A DNA stretch of 46,912 bases. Origin: Myxococcales bacterium. Lineage in GTDB: Bacteria > Myxococcota_A > Bradymonadia > UBA7976 > UBA1532. Of this stretch, positions 24,144-33,781 are shown one piece after another (the stretch's first letter is position 1; each line of letters begins with the position of its first letter). Where the stretch lies: positions 1 through 46,912 of the forward strand of contig SHZC01000011.1 in the NCBI GenBank assembly GCA_009692505.1, read 5' to 3'. The notes under the pieces are model-generated. The model was given only the letters and a program-made list of their open reading frames with translations, made no database searches and was not told where the DNA came from. Position numbers and translations under genes: made by a program.

Positions 24144-26483
24144 ATGTCTCGTCTCGCGCGCGCTGCCCTCTCAGTGCTGTTTCTCGGTTCCGCCTCGATC
24201 GCCTCTGCAGGCCCCATTACCCCCGCCCCGGCGACGCCTGCGGCCGCGGCCTCGGAGAAGATCCGGACCGTGCGCTACAGCTATGAGGCTTGGTCCCGAA
24301 GCGGCAAGAAGCGGTTCGTGCTCGTCCCGGTCCCGACGGAGGTCAAGGGCGGCTCGCTGAAGGACCGGACGAATGAGGTGTTCAAGGCGCTCGTGAACGA
24401 CAAGCGAGGATCCTACGGCGACGCGCGGGTCGCGTTTCAGCCGGACGCCCAGAAGACCCAGGAGGTCTATGTTTACCTCGACGCGACCAAGCCCGACTAC
24501 CACCCCATCGTGATGGCTGAGACCGTGTACTCCTTCACGGAGAATGGTGCCGTGCGGGTCCGGTTCCCAAAAGTGGTCGACGCGGGCTGGACGCGTGCGG
24601 ACGTCTCGACGCCGGCCTATGTGATGACGATCAGCCTGCACGAAGCCCTCCCGCCCAACGGCATCGCCGGCACGATCGTGCAGTTGCCCGATGGATCGAT
24701 GCTGCCGCAGGCGATCGTCGTTGAGCGACTCCTGAAGAAAGACAAGCTGCTTGTCGATTCGGTCTGGGCCCTGACCTCGACCAGCACCGCCGGCGCGACC
24801 CTCGCGGTGATCGAGGCGGCTCCCCTGCTCGACTTGCCTGAGCTCGAGTCGAAGCTCATCGGGCTTCTGCAGTCCGCCAACAGTCAGCTTCGAAAGGCGG
24901 CGATGGGCGGCCTCTCGAAGCGAGACAACGCCACCGTCAACGCCGCGCTCCGCAAGGTCATGGACGAGGATCCGGACGCCGCCGTGCGCGACGGTGCCGC
25001 CGCTGTGCTCAGCGTGTCGAAGGATCCGTCCTTCAGCACGGCGGCCCAGTATCACGCGCTGAAGAGCGCGGACCCGGCGATCGTGGGCGCTTCGGCGAAG
25101 AGCCTCGGCGAGAGTAAGCAGCCGGAGGCGACCGAGCAGCTCGTCGGCGTGCTCGGCCACGTCGATCCGACGGTCCGGAGAATGGCGGTCGCGAGCCTCC
25201 AGAAGCGCGGTGATCATCCGGCACTGTCGGCGCGCCTCGGCGAGACGAAGCTGAGCGTTGAGCATCGAACCGAGATCGCGCTCGCGCTCTCCATCGGTGC
25301 TGACAAAGATTCGGAGCTCGTCGGCCTCTGCTTCCTCGCCGTGTCCGCCACTGGGCCGGCTGCGACGACGGCGGCCAACGCCCTGACGAAGTGGGCCAAG
25401 CTGGACCGCGCGCCGGCCTTCGAGTCGCTCGGCAAGGCGTTGTCCCATGCAGATCCGCAGACGCGCATCGCCGCGGCCAACGCCCTCGGGGACACAGTAC
25501 AGGCCAAGGCACTCCCGCTGCTCTCGAAGGCCAAGGTCGACGATGAGGTCTCCGGTGCTTCGGTGATGGACGCGATGCGCAGGATCTACGCCGCCCAGCC
25601 CGCCGAGTTCGTCTTGAAGGAGAGCAAGTCCGGCGATCCCGTCCTGCGCCGCGTCGCCGTCGCGACCCTCGGTGAGCTGCTCAAGAACGGCAAGAAGTGG
25701 GACCGCAGGGCGATCATCGAGGCCCTTCGGGTGCTGGCGGGTGACGGCAAGGCGGACATTCGCGCCGCCGCGACGCGCAGCTTCGGAGACCTGGCCGCTG
25801 ACGAGGTTCGGCCCGACGTGGTCGCCCTCGCCGCTGATAAGGCCATTGAGGTGCAGCGTGCTGCGGCGTTCGCGCTGAGGGCGTTCCCGGGCAAAGAGGC
25901 GGTCAAGCTCCTCCTCCTCTTCGCGCAGAAGGCCGACTCCGAGCTGCTCGCCAACGCCCTCGACTCCCTCGGTATCCTCAAGGAGAAAGAGGCCATCGAT
26001 CTCGTCGTCGCTCATCTCAACGACGAAGACGTCCGCGTTCGTCGCGCGTCGACGTCGGCCCTCGTTCGCATCGGCGGAGATCTGCCCATCGACAAGCGTA
26101 ACCCCCTCTTGTCCTTCTTCAGCGAGCGGCTCTTTGACCGTGACACCGAGGTTCGGCTGCGCGCGCTAGAGGGCTTGGGCCTCGTGAAGGACAAGCGCGT
26201 CGTGAGCGCCATGGCGGCCCTTCTCCAGGACCAGGTCCCCGAGGTCCGCACCGCCACCCTGCTCGCCATGGCCAAGACGGGAGATTTATCGGCCGTCGAG
26301 GCGATCGCCAGCGGGCTTGAAGACGACGACCTCTCGGTCCGTCGAGCGGCCCTGGAGGCCTTCCTTCGCTTGAAGAAGAAAGAGGCCGTCGTGCCCCTCT
26401 CAGCCTACGTCAAGAAAGAGAAAGACAAGGCGCTCAGCGACGAGGCGACCAAGGTCATCTCCCAGCTCAATAAAGGCAGCTGA
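24144..26483 (+). CDS. Exported HEAT-repeat protein
   Basis: 779 residues from the ATG at 24144, preceded by AGGAG at 6 nt. Residues 1-23 are a signal peptide (MSRLARAALSVLFLGSASIASAG). Residues 35-215 are a beta-rich domain (TVRYSYEAWSRSGKKRFVLV) with no recognised family. From about 230 to the end run many HEAT/PBS-like repeats of about 30 residues (LRKAAMGGLSKRD, VRRMAVASLQKRG, VRRASTSALVRIGG, VRLRALEGLGLVKDKRVV, VRTATLLAMAKTG). Such alpha-solenoids bind other proteins; location would be periplasmic or outer surface. A second, lipid-anchored HEAT protein is encoded at 35670-36578. The gene converges on the kinase gene with 33 bp between. Confidence 0.88.
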   Translation: MSRLARAALSVLFLGSASIASAGPITPAPATPAAAASEKIRTVRYSYEAWSRSGKKRFVLVPVPTEVKGGSLKDRTNEVFKALVNDKRGSYGDARVAFQPDAQKTQEVYVYLDATKPDYHPIVMAETVYSFTENGAVRVRFPKVVDAGWTRADVSTPAYVMTISLHEALPPNGIAGTIVQLPDGSMLPQAIVVERLLKKDKLLVDSVWALTSTSTAGATLAVIEAAPLLDLPELESKLIGLLQSANSQLRKAAMGGLSKRDNATVNAALRKVMDEDPDAAVRDGAAAVLSVSKDPSFSTAAQYHALKSADPAIVGASAKSLGESKQPEATEQLVGVLGHVDPTVRRMAVASLQKRGDHPALSARLGETKLSVEHRTEIALALSIGADKDSELVGLCFLAVSATGPAATTAANALTKWAKLDRAPAFESLGKALSHADPQTRIAAANALGDTVQAKALPLLSKAKVDDEVSGASVMDAMRRIYAAQPAEFVLKESKSGDPVLRRVAVATLGELLKNGKKWDRRAIIEALRVLAGDGKADIRAAATRSFGDLAADEVRPDVVALAADKAIEVQRAAAFALRAFPGKEAVKLLLLFAQKADSELLANALDSLGILKEKEAIDLVVAHLNDEDVRVRRASTSALVRIGGDLPIDKRNPLLSFFSERLFDRDTEVRLRALEGLGLVKDKRVVSAMAALLQDQVPEVRTATLLAMAKTGDLSAVEAIASGLEDDDLSVRRAALEAFLRLKKKEAVVPLSAYVKKEKDKALSDEATKVISQLNKGS

Positions 26484-26516
26484 GTCCCCTGCGGTCAGCC
26501 GCTTCGCGTCCTGCCT

Positions 26517-28304
26517 TCAGCCGCTTCGCTTCAGGCGCTTGAGCTTCTCGTCGATGGCCTTGCGGTCACCCGGTCGCAGGTCGACGACCGCGGTCTGGGA
26601 ACGTTCATCCGCGGGCGAGTCCTCGGAGTCGTCCATCACGACGTCGTCGTCGCCGAGGATCTCCTCGAACGACTCTGACCGGGCCCCAGCCAAGACGGGC
26701 CCGGCAAACCGTCCGGCGTCCGGCTCCTCGACGAGGGAGTCATCCAGGGAGGCCGCCTCGCTGTCGCGGTCGATTGCCACGATGGGGGCCGCGATAGGGG
26801 CCACGGCCACGATGGGCAAGGAGACCGGGACGAGCTGAGCGGAGTCGTCAGGGCGGTCGGGGCGTCGGTCGGGGCGTCGGTCAGGGCTGCTGACCACGGG
26901 GATCGGCACGCTCACGGAGACGTCGATGATCGAGTCGTCGAGCTCGACAACGATTTCCTCTGCGGCGGGGGCGACAACTGAGCGGGCCGGTCGCGCGGCG
27001 ACGGGGTCGGTCGGGGCGGCCACTGCCGGAGGCGATTGAGTCAAGACCACCGCCGGAGGCGGTTGAGTCAAGACCACCGCCGGAACCGTGGCCCCGCCCT
27101 CGAGCCCTGGCAGCGATACGGGCGCCTCGGAGAACAGTGGGGCTTGTCGCGCGTCGAGGAGCGCGCAGATGGACGGCGAGGTCCAGATCGCCGTGAGCAC
27201 CTTGTCGAAGTCGGCCGGCCGCCTCGAAGGCTCATCCTGGGTCATGCGGTCGAAGAGCTCGTCCAGGGCATCCGGAACCCCGTCGACGACCTGGCTCGGC
27301 AGCGGCGAGCGTCGGCCCGGCAGATCCCCGACGAGCATCTCATAGAGCATGATGCCAGCCGCATAGACGTCGCTCGCCGGCCCCGCATCGACGCCTCTTC
27401 GGAACATCTCCGGGGCCATGTACCCGACCGAGCCGTAGCCGACATAGGCCTGTTTGATCTGGACGCCGTCGCGCTCGACGACCCGTGTCAGACCGAAGTC
27501 AACCAACTTGACGTTCCCCGCGCTGTCGAGGAGGACGTTCTCCGGCTTCAGATCCCGGTGAAGCAGTCCATGCTCATGAGCCGCGCGGAGCCCGAGCGCG
27601 ATCTGAACAAAATAACGGACCGCGACCGCCGGCGGTAAGGCGCCCCCCGCGAGCAGCCCCCGGAGGCTACCCCCGACGGCCAGCTCCATGACGATATAGG
27701 GCGGGTCATGGGCGGTGTTTTGGTCGAGGATCTGGATCACGAAGGGAGAGATGAGGCGCGCGTGCTCCCGGACGGCGAGCTCAAGTCGACGCAGCACCAG
27801 GTCGCGCTGCTCGCCGGAGAAGAGCTCCGTCAGCCCCCCGAGCACCTTGATCGCCACCGGGCGGTCAACGGTCGTCAGGCAGCCGCGATGCACCGTACCG
27901 AGCGTACCCGTGCCGATGGCGTCATATCGGAGGTATCGCGTATCCATTCGAACGGGGGCCGCCTCCTTCGGTTTCGCGTCGGTCTCGAGCTTCGCGAGTC
28001 GCTCACCAAAGTGGTGCTTCACATCCCCGGTCAGAGCCCGTACACGATCCACGTTCCGATCGATGACTTGACCCCCGGCGTGCGAGGTCTCAAGGAGCTG
28101 AGTCCGCCGATCGACGACGACGAAGCCGTACCGCTCCAGAAACTGGAGCAGCTCGGAAAAACGAATCGAGAGCGAGCGCTCGACGATGCGGGCGATGTCG
28201 GCGGAGTAAGGCCGCCGACCTTCGGCCGCCTCCTCGCGGATTGTTCGAAGGACGAGCGTGGCTTCATCGACGACGCGCGCGACGGCATTCTCAAGCTGGG
28301 CCAT
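26517..28304 (-). CDS. Serine/threonine protein kinase
   Basis: 595 residues. The kinase domain spans about 125-385 with all key residues: glycine loop GTGTLGTV (131-138), Lys153 in VAIKV, HRDLKPEN (249-256), DFG (269-271), APE (297-299) and DVYAAG (312-317). The N-terminal 120 residues are helical, including SELLQFLERYGFVVVDRRT, perhaps a regulatory or partner-binding domain. The C-terminal 200 residues are low-complexity, Pro/Ala/Asp-rich, with short repeats (PPPAVVLTQS-type and DRRPDRRPD). No transmembrane helix is evident, so it is probably cytoplasmic. It is last in the - strand train starting near 37.7 kb, 74 bp after the preceding gene. Confidence 0.93.
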   Translation of the reverse strand: MAQLENAVARVVDEATLVLRTIREEAAEGRRPYSADIARIVERSLSIRFSELLQFLERYGFVVVDRRTQLLETSHAGGQVIDRNVDRVRALTGDVKHHFGERLAKLETDAKPKEAAPVRMDTRYLRYDAIGTGTLGTVHRGCLTTVDRPVAIKVLGGLTELFSGEQRDLVLRRLELAVREHARLISPFVIQILDQNTAHDPPYIVMELAVGGSLRGLLAGGALPPAVAVRYFVQIALGLRAAHEHGLLHRDLKPENVLLDSAGNVKLVDFGLTRVVERDGVQIKQAYVGYGSVGYMAPEMFRRGVDAGPASDVYAAGIMLYEMLVGDLPGRRSPLPSQVVDGVPDALDELFDRMTQDEPSRRPADFDKVLTAIWTSPSICALLDARQAPLFSEAPVSLPGLEGGATVPAVVLTQPPPAVVLTQSPPAVAAPTDPVAARPARSVVAPAAEEIVVELDDSIIDVSVSVPIPVVSSPDRRPDRRPDRPDDSAQLVPVSLPIVAVAPIAAPIVAIDRDSEAASLDDSLVEEPDAGRFAGPVLAGARSESFEEILGDDDVVMDDSEDSPADERSQTAVVDLRPGDRKAIDEKLKRLKRSG

Positions 28305-28378
28305 TTGGGCTTATCTCCCGGGCGGGGGGGGAGATTGGACCGGATCGCGCTCGAAGGAGCAACCTTCCACCCAAGGGC

Positions 28379-30214
28379 TCACCTCGGGCTCGGCGATTGG
28401 GGGCCGGACTCGAGGTGGAGACGCGCCCGAACGTGGTGATCGGCACCGTGTCTGTAGGACAGCGTGGCTCGCCGCACGAGCCTACGAAGATCCTCGAGCG
28501 TGGTCTGGACGGTCGAGGCCAGCGCGGGATCCGCCAGGCTCTTGGCGAGGGTGTCCACCTCGACGAACGCGAAGGCGAGCGGCCAGCCCTGGGCTTGTGG
28601 AGGCGGTGCTCGCCGAGCTGTGACTTCGGGCGGCCCACCCAAAGCGATACGCTGCTCGATGAGCGGTGCCGTCGAACCGCTGTTCGGGACCACCTCCCAC
28701 TCGACCACGCCCGCCCCCTCTTGGCGACGATGAATCGTGCGGTCGGGCGTCACGATGGTCTCCTCGGGGCCAGGCTGCGGTGAGCTGCTCTCTTCGTCGT
28801 AGAGGGAGGTCCAGCTGAGGCGTGGGGGCGCGATGTCCCGGTTCGCAGGCGCGTAGACCACCCCGAGCTGGGCCCTCGCAGAAGTCCCGGCGGTGATCGC
28901 CGCGAGGTGCGGCAGCAGGGTGCCGGGCCTGAGGCGGTCTACCGGCGGCGCCACGAAGACCGTCCCGAGCGCCGCGATGACCGGGAGCCCGAGCGGGCAC
29001 TGAGACAGATCCTCGTAGAGGGTCGAGCTGGCTGCCGTTGTCCTTCTCCCGAGGTGACCGGCCTTCACGGCGGCGTCGAAACGAGTGGACGAGAAGTTGA
29101 AACCCAGGGCCATCGCCACATCTGCGCCCGGCTCCAGGCTCAGGGGCTGCGGGCTGCGGGCGGAGAGCCACGCGCTCTGCCCCATCGGCGTCAGGGCCGC
29201 GTCCAGGTCCAGCGTGACCGCCGCGTCCCTCTCGAAGCGAAGCCTCACGTCGACGACCTCGGCGATCTCCGAAGCGCCCTGCCAACGCTCGACGCAGCTT
29301 GAGACCCAATCAGCCCCGGCCGCCCAGGCCGAAAGCGCGGAGGGAATTGAAAGGTCGTTGAGCCGCCGCGTGAGAATCGCCGCCCCGAAGAGCGTCTCGA
29401 GCGCGCCGAGTCGGGAGACGTAGAGGCGAAGGACGAAGCCGCCCGAAAGCTCCAGGGCGTCGTCGCCGCTGCGGCCTTTGCGTCCGGCGCGCTCGAGCAG
29501 ACGGGGGGTCGCCGCGTTCTTGTCGCTGGGCCTGAGCACATCAATCACGACGCCCGGCGTCCTCTCGCGGACCGTGACGAGCTCACCACTGTTCACGCGA
29601 ACGAAGAGGAGCTTTGGGGACTGACCGACACCGTGAATCTCCTCGACTCGGCCCAAACTCTCGAGCATCGAACCGAGTGTCTCCATCGTCTGAGCAGGCG
29701 CGCCCGTCTCCACGTGCAGACGAAGATGGAGGGACGCGTCGACATCGGCGACGCCAACGGACTCGTCGCCGCGGGCCCGTCGCGCGAGCGCCCTGCCCGC
29801 CGCCGGGGCCTCAACCGCCCCCAGGGACACCTCGATTCGGGCGTCAGGCACGAGGCCCCACCGAGCCCACCGGGTGTGGTCGTTCACGGCGCGAGGGTCG
29901 CGACTCCAAGGCGCGCGAGGGTCGCGACTCGACGGCGGGCCGTCGAGGAGGTCGTCAAGGCGCTGAACGACTCGCTCGAGCGTCTGGGACAAGGCCGCGT
30001 CTGGGCCTGTCGAGAGCCGCCGAGCAGCCGACCGGGCGGCCAGGAGGAGGGCATCCAGGCTACGCGGCGTGAAGACGAGCCGACCCACGGCGTCGGGGAG
30101 GTGCTCGGTCGTCGCAGCTGGGCGGCTCGGCACCTCCCGATGGTTCACCGTCGAGAGGCACCCCAGCGCGAGGAGCGCGAGGACCGCCGTAATTTCGGAG
30201 AAGCGGACGCCCAC
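28379..30214 (-). CDS. Lipoprotein of unknown family
   Basis: 611 residues from a GTG start. The N-terminus ends in the lipobox LALLALGC (Cys at residue 19), so an acylated protein is expected. The rest is a mixed alpha/beta protein with no family recognised. It includes a long region alternating hydrophobic strands (ALGFNFSSTRFDAAVKAGHL) and a C-terminal FAFVEVDTLAKSLADPALAS segment. The pattern recalls large periplasmic DUF3352-type proteins, but this is only an impression. A short direct duplication (SRDPRAPW/SRDPRAVN) lies near residue 95. It starts 4 bp after the MYXO-CTERM-like gene. Confidence 0.75.
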   Translation of the reverse strand: MGVRFSEITAVLALLALGCLSTVNHREVPSRPAATTEHLPDAVGRLVFTPRSLDALLLAARSAARRLSTGPDAALSQTLERVVQRLDDLLDGPPSSRDPRAPWSRDPRAVNDHTRWARWGLVPDARIEVSLGAVEAPAAGRALARRARGDESVGVADVDASLHLRLHVETGAPAQTMETLGSMLESLGRVEEIHGVGQSPKLLFVRVNSGELVTVRERTPGVVIDVLRPSDKNAATPRLLERAGRKGRSGDDALELSGGFVLRLYVSRLGALETLFGAAILTRRLNDLSIPSALSAWAAGADWVSSCVERWQGASEIAEVVDVRLRFERDAAVTLDLDAALTPMGQSAWLSARSPQPLSLEPGADVAMALGFNFSSTRFDAAVKAGHLGRRTTAASSTLYEDLSQCPLGLPVIAALGTVFVAPPVDRLRPGTLLPHLAAITAGTSARAQLGVVYAPANRDIAPPRLSWTSLYDEESSSPQPGPEETIVTPDRTIHRRQEGAGVVEWEVVPNSGSTAPLIEQRIALGGPPEVTARRAPPPQAQGWPLAFAFVEVDTLAKSLADPALASTVQTTLEDLRRLVRRATLSYRHGADHHVRARLHLESGPQSPSPR

Positions 30215-30218
30215 GCGC

Positions 30219-31886
30219 TCAGCGTCGACGACCCAAGCTTCGTGTCCCCCGGCTACGTGTCCCGAGCAGCAGGCCGAGCCCGAGCAGCAGCGGCAAGACG
30301 CCTCTTGAAGAAGCCCCCGACGTGCTGCAGGCGTGGACCCCGTCGTCCTGCTTCACCCGCTCGTCGACCCCCCCGTCACCCGCATACGACTCGGTGATCT
30401 CCAGCACGATGGAGAAGGCCTGGGCCAAGGTCTTGCTCGAGTTGTTCGGGTTGACGACGGTGACGTCCCTGGAGCCCACAGCGGCGTCCGCGGTCACCTC
30501 CAGATCCCAGTACAGGGTCGTCTTCTGGGGATCCACGCCGTCACGCACGATCCGCGGGGCCGAGCCTTGGGGTGCCCGAAGGCCGCCGCCCGCGATGATG
30601 ACCGTCGCCCCGCAGGCGAAGCCGCGACCCACGATCGCCAGCGGCAAGGGCGTGCCCGGCTTGACCTGCATGGGCTGCACAAACGTGATCTCCTCGATCG
30701 TCGTTTCAGCCGCGAGGCAGGGACCGAAGTCATCCACGACGTCGTTCTCGTCCGGGATCGCATCATCCGCGCCGATGACTTGTACCACGCCCGGGGCAAT
30801 GGCCTGCGAGGCGTTCGGGTTGATCACGGTCACGTCGAGCGGACCCCGCGCGGCCAAGGGATCGACCACCAGGAAGCTCCGGATGCCATCGAAGCCAGGG
30901 TAGTTGCCCGCGTCCTTGACGACCTCAGCCGGCGCGTATGGCCGAATCCCCGGCTGCGAGAAGACGACGGTGGCCCCCGGCTCAAACCCCTTGCCCCAGA
31001 GCCAAAGCGAGACGTTTCGACCCGCACGGAACGCCCGGGGTGAGGCACCCGAGATGACGTCTACGTTCCCGGCTCCAGCAGCCGGGGGCGGCACCGCGCC
31101 TGGCGCCACAACCTCGAAGAGTCCGACCCCCGTCGCCCTCGTCCCGTCCGGCCCGACGACGGTGATATCGACCGGGCCCACCGGGGTCTCAGCGCCGACG
31201 CGGAGGTAGTATTCAATCCCGTCAAACTTGGCCTGCTCCGACGGGATGTTGCGGCTGATCTTCGGGAGCAGCGGTTGCCCGTTCACGAGCGCGGGTCCCA
31301 TGCCCGCTCCGCTGAAGCTGACCGTCACCCCGTCGACGAATGTGCGCCCGACGATCCAGAGGTTGACCTGTTCGCCTTGGGCGGCATAGGTCGGGCTCGC
31401 TCGGGTGATAACGTCGACGCCGATGGGGCCTTCGGGCTCGGGCAGAGGTGGGTTCGAGCCCGGCTGCGTGGGCGGCTGCGAGGGGGGCTGAGTCGGCGGC
31501 TGAGTCGGCGGCATCACCGCCAGCGCCGGGGTGATCTCCAGCAAGCCGGCGCCCGTCGCCATCGTCGCATCGGCACCTGTCACGGTCAGGTCGCGCAGGC
31601 CGACGAGCGCCTCGGGACCAATCGTGACCGACCAGCGGATCCCGTCCCCTCGGCCGCCGTCGACGCGCATCGCCTCGGGCACGACCACCGGCGCGGCCCG
31701 CTGAACGACGCCGTTCCCGCTGATGCCGACCGAGAGGCCATCGGCGAAACCTCGACCCGTCACCCAGACGATCACGTCGCCTTTGCCCGCCGGAAATACG
31801 CGCGGCGACGCCCCCGTGACCGAGTCGACGGCGGCCGCCGACGTGGGCAGGCAGAGGAGAACCAGCGCAGTCAGTCGTCGAAGCAC
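30219..31886 (-). CDS. Four-repeat IPT/TIG-like surface protein with MYXO-CTERM-like tail
   Basis: 555 residues from a GTG start, with a signal peptide (MLRRLTALVLLCLPTSAAA). Four related beta-sandwich-like units of about 100 residues follow. Each begins VDVISGASPRAFRAG-like, continues with an LWLWGKGFEPGATVVFS-like strand pair and ends GPLDVTVINPNAS-like. They resemble IPT/TIG domains. A TQPPTQPPSQPPTQPG spacer separates units 1 and 2. The end is tripartite: ACSTSG around Cys520, a hydrophobic stretch (VLPLLLGLGLLLG) and an Arg cluster (TRSLGRRR). This is the layout of MYXO-CTERM sorting signals, so surface anchoring by a myxosortase-type enzyme is likely. Confidence 0.82.
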   Translation of the reverse strand: MLRRLTALVLLCLPTSAAAVDSVTGASPRVFPAGKGDVIVWVTGRGFADGLSVGISGNGVVQRAAPVVVPEAMRVDGGRGDGIRWSVTIGPEALVGLRDLTVTGADATMATGAGLLEITPALAVMPPTQPPTQPPSQPPTQPGSNPPLPEPEGPIGVDVITRASPTYAAQGEQVNLWIVGRTFVDGVTVSFSGAGMGPALVNGQPLLPKISRNIPSEQAKFDGIEYYLRVGAETPVGPVDITVVGPDGTRATGVGLFEVVAPGAVPPPAAGAGNVDVISGASPRAFRAGRNVSLWLWGKGFEPGATVVFSQPGIRPYAPAEVVKDAGNYPGFDGIRSFLVVDPLAARGPLDVTVINPNASQAIAPGVVQVIGADDAIPDENDVVDDFGPCLAAETTIEEITFVQPMQVKPGTPLPLAIVGRGFACGATVIIAGGGLRAPQGSAPRIVRDGVDPQKTTLYWDLEVTADAAVGSRDVTVVNPNNSSKTLAQAFSIVLEITESYAGDGGVDERVKQDDGVHACSTSGASSRGVLPLLLGLGLLLGTRSRGTRSLGRRR

Positions 31887-31916
31887 GCGGTGACTATAAC
31901 GCAGGATTGGGGATTG

Positions 31917-32813
31917 TCATGGGGCCGCGCTTGGCCCGCCCATGATGGCGATGTTCTTGACGACGCCGTACTTCTTGGCGAGCGCGTCGACCACGGCGTT
32001 GAGCCGCAGCTCCCGGTACTCCGCTTCGAGCCGCTCCCGAAGCTCAGGCTTTGCGTCGTCGAAGCTCAGATCGCGCGCGGGGTCGATGGAGGCGAGTCGC
32101 GCGACGTGGAACCCGAAGGAGGTCTCGATGACCGGGCTGAGGTCTCCGACGGCCGGCAGCAAGAACACGGCGTCACTGAACGACTGGTCCAGGCGACCGC
32201 GCTTGGAGAAGATCGGCAAGGTTTCATACCGCAGTTCGAGACCCAAAGCCGCCGCGTCGTCGGCGAACGCGCCTTGCCGCGCCTCAAACTCCGAGGCGTT
32301 CGTCGGGGGCTGACGGTGCAGATCCTCCAAGAGGCGAAGGGCGAGCGCGCGGGCCTCCGCGTCGACCTTCGGATCGGCCGGGCGCTTGGCCTTGTCGGTC
32401 ACGAGCAGGTGCTCGGCCGAGCGCAGCTCCGGGTGCCGAAAGAAGCTCACGTTTCGGTCATACGAGCGCTTCAGGAGGTCATCGGGGATCGTCTCGGTGG
32501 TCGTGGCCGGCTCGAAATCTCGGCGTAGGTACAGCGGTACGGCGGCCCGGTCGATGCTCTGCTGTACCGAGGGTGCGGACGCGAGGCCACGTTGGGTCGC
32601 CTCCTGGGCGAGGAGCTCAAAGACCAACAGCTCAAGGGCGAGAGCCTTCGGCGAGCGAGTCGGCTGGCTCTCGGCATAGGCGCGCAGGCGACCCGCGCTG
32701 ATCTCGATGACGCCATTTGGAGAGTCGGCCCGGGCGACGATCGTCTCATCGCCGAGGTCGACCTGGAAGGGCCAGCTCGCAAGGACCAAGGCCAGCTGAG
32801 CCGCGATGTTCAT
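31917..32813 (-). CDS. Parvulin-type peptidyl-prolyl isomerase (PpiC/SurA-like)
   Basis: 298 residues. The N-terminus (MNIAAQLALVLASWPF) is a weak signal peptide. Residues 35-110 are a SurA N-domain-like helical region (YAESQPTRSPKALALELLVF). The parvulin domain spans about 125-240, with LRSAEHLLV at its start and FSDAVFLLPAVGDLSPVIET, then FGFHVARL, at its end. Such proteins help outer-membrane and exported proteins fold, which fits the lptD and lipoprotein genes nearby. The ATG overlaps the upstream gene's stop by 4 bp. Confidence 0.85.
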   Translation of the reverse strand: MNIAAQLALVLASWPFQVDLGDETIVARADSPNGVIEISAGRLRAYAESQPTRSPKALALELLVFELLAQEATQRGLASAPSVQQSIDRAAVPLYLRRDFEPATTTETIPDDLLKRSYDRNVSFFRHPELRSAEHLLVTDKAKRPADPKVDAEARALALRLLEDLHRQPPTNASEFEARQGAFADDAAALGLELRYETLPIFSKRGRLDQSFSDAVFLLPAVGDLSPVIETSFGFHVARLASIDPARDLSFDDAKPELRERLEAEYRELRLNAVVDALAKKYGVVKNIAIMGGPSAAP

Positions 32814-33055
32814 CTGTCACCCGGGGGGACGTCGGCGGACCCGTCTCGCGCCGGGCGCGCCGGTCGGACGAGGGTGAGCAGCTCCAAGCCGAGGTTTCCG
32901 GCTGCGGCCGCGCCAAAGACCAGCAGACCACCCCCAACGTAGTCGCGAACGGCGAGGGCCCTCATCGCGCTCCACAAGATGGGCACCGCGCCGGTCGTAC
33001 AGAGCACGCCGAGCGTGAAGACGAGGGTCGTATAGGTGCGGGCCGAAGGGTGCAT
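32810..33055 (-). CDS. Small membrane protein, two predicted TM helices
   Basis: 81 residues, no family recognised. Two hydrophobic stretches are visible: TYTTLVFTLGVLCTTGAVPI and VGGGLLVFGAAAAGNLGLEL. The C-terminus is polar and basic (RPARPARDGSADVPPGDR), expected in the cytoplasm. The stop overlaps the ppiC-like gene start (ATGA), so the two are coupled, and this supports the small gene being real. Confidence 0.65.
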   Translation of the reverse strand: MHPSARTYTTLVFTLGVLCTTGAVPILWSAMRALAVRDYVGGGLLVFGAAAAGNLGLELLTLVRPARPARDGSADVPPGDR

Positions 33056-33127
33056 GAGATTTCGGAACCATGCCGCGCCTTGAGGCTGAGCTTCAAGTCC
33101 GACAATGGGGTGTCGGTGCCGGCGTGT

Positions 33128-33781
33128 TCAGCCGCGCAGATAGAGCGAGGTGAGGAGGCAGGTCGCGAGGCACGCGGCATACGCCCCGGCACGCCCTCGC
33201 CGAGGCCTCCTCAGGCGCCGCTCGGAGTCCAAGTCCGCGGCCAGGACCAGGCCGATAAGGGTCGCGCCGAGGGCGAACGTGGTCGCCGCGAGGCCCCCAA
33301 GCTCCCCATAGGTCGACGCCGCGACCCGGGCGATGTCCGGGTAGACGAGCAGACCGACGGCGGGTCCAGCCGTCAGGAACACAGACATGCCTCTGTAGAC
33401 GTACCGTTCAAGGATAGGACCCTTTGCCCCAACGCTCGGCGCAATGGTGGTCATGAGCGCCGTCGTTCGATCACGTCGGAGGGCGAGGGCTGTGGCGTAG
33501 ATGTAGCCGGCGAGGGTGATGACCGCGACGATCCCGGCGAGTGCGTGCGTCTCGTGGCTTCGACCATAGGCCGTCGAAACGAGCGCCAGAGGCACCGCAC
33601 CGAGCAGCAGCGAAGCGCTCCGCCGAAGGGCCCCGATGAGCCAAAACACCGGCACTGTGGCCGACGCGAGCCAGAAGATCGGGCCTGTGTCTTGCCGCTC
33701 CAAGATCGCCGGCACCACAGAAAAAGCGAGCTCGGCGGAGACGACCCCGGCGAGCGCGAAGGCCATCGGGCGGGCGGTCAA
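33128..33781 (-). CDS. Integral membrane protein, about six TM helices
   Basis: Up to 217 residues, no family recognised. Hydrophobic segments are evident, including FALAGVVSAELAFSVVPAI, IFWLASATVPVFWLIGAL, ASLLLGAVPLALVSTAYG, LAGIVAVITLAGYIYATALA and LAATTFALGATLIGLVLA. It ends in a basic loop (RRLRRPRRGRAG) and a last helix. The longest frame begins with TTG overlapping the stop of the PDZ gene; ATG at 33766 is the next choice. It lies between the PDZ and small-membrane-protein genes, suggesting one membrane-associated module. Confidence 0.7.
   Translation of the reverse strand: MTARPMAFALAGVVSAELAFSVVPAILERQDTGPIFWLASATVPVFWLIGALRRSASLLLGAVPLALVSTAYGRSHETHALAGIVAVITLAGYIYATALALRRDRTTALMTTIAPSVGAKGPILERYVYRGMSVFLTAGPAVGLLVYPDIARVAASTYGELGGLAATTFALGATLIGLVLAADLDSERRLRRPRRGRAGAYAACLATCLLTSLYLRG

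Noticed and set aside
22811-24286. + strand open frame of 491 codons
   Set aside because: Antisense to the exported protein and running into the HEAT gene in another phase; composition is Arg/Gly/Asp-rich without a signal peptide or domain.
24171-26015. - strand open frame of 614 codons opposite the HEAT-repeat gene
   Set aside because: Shadow of the HEAT protein, which has a ribosome site, signal peptide and clear repeats.
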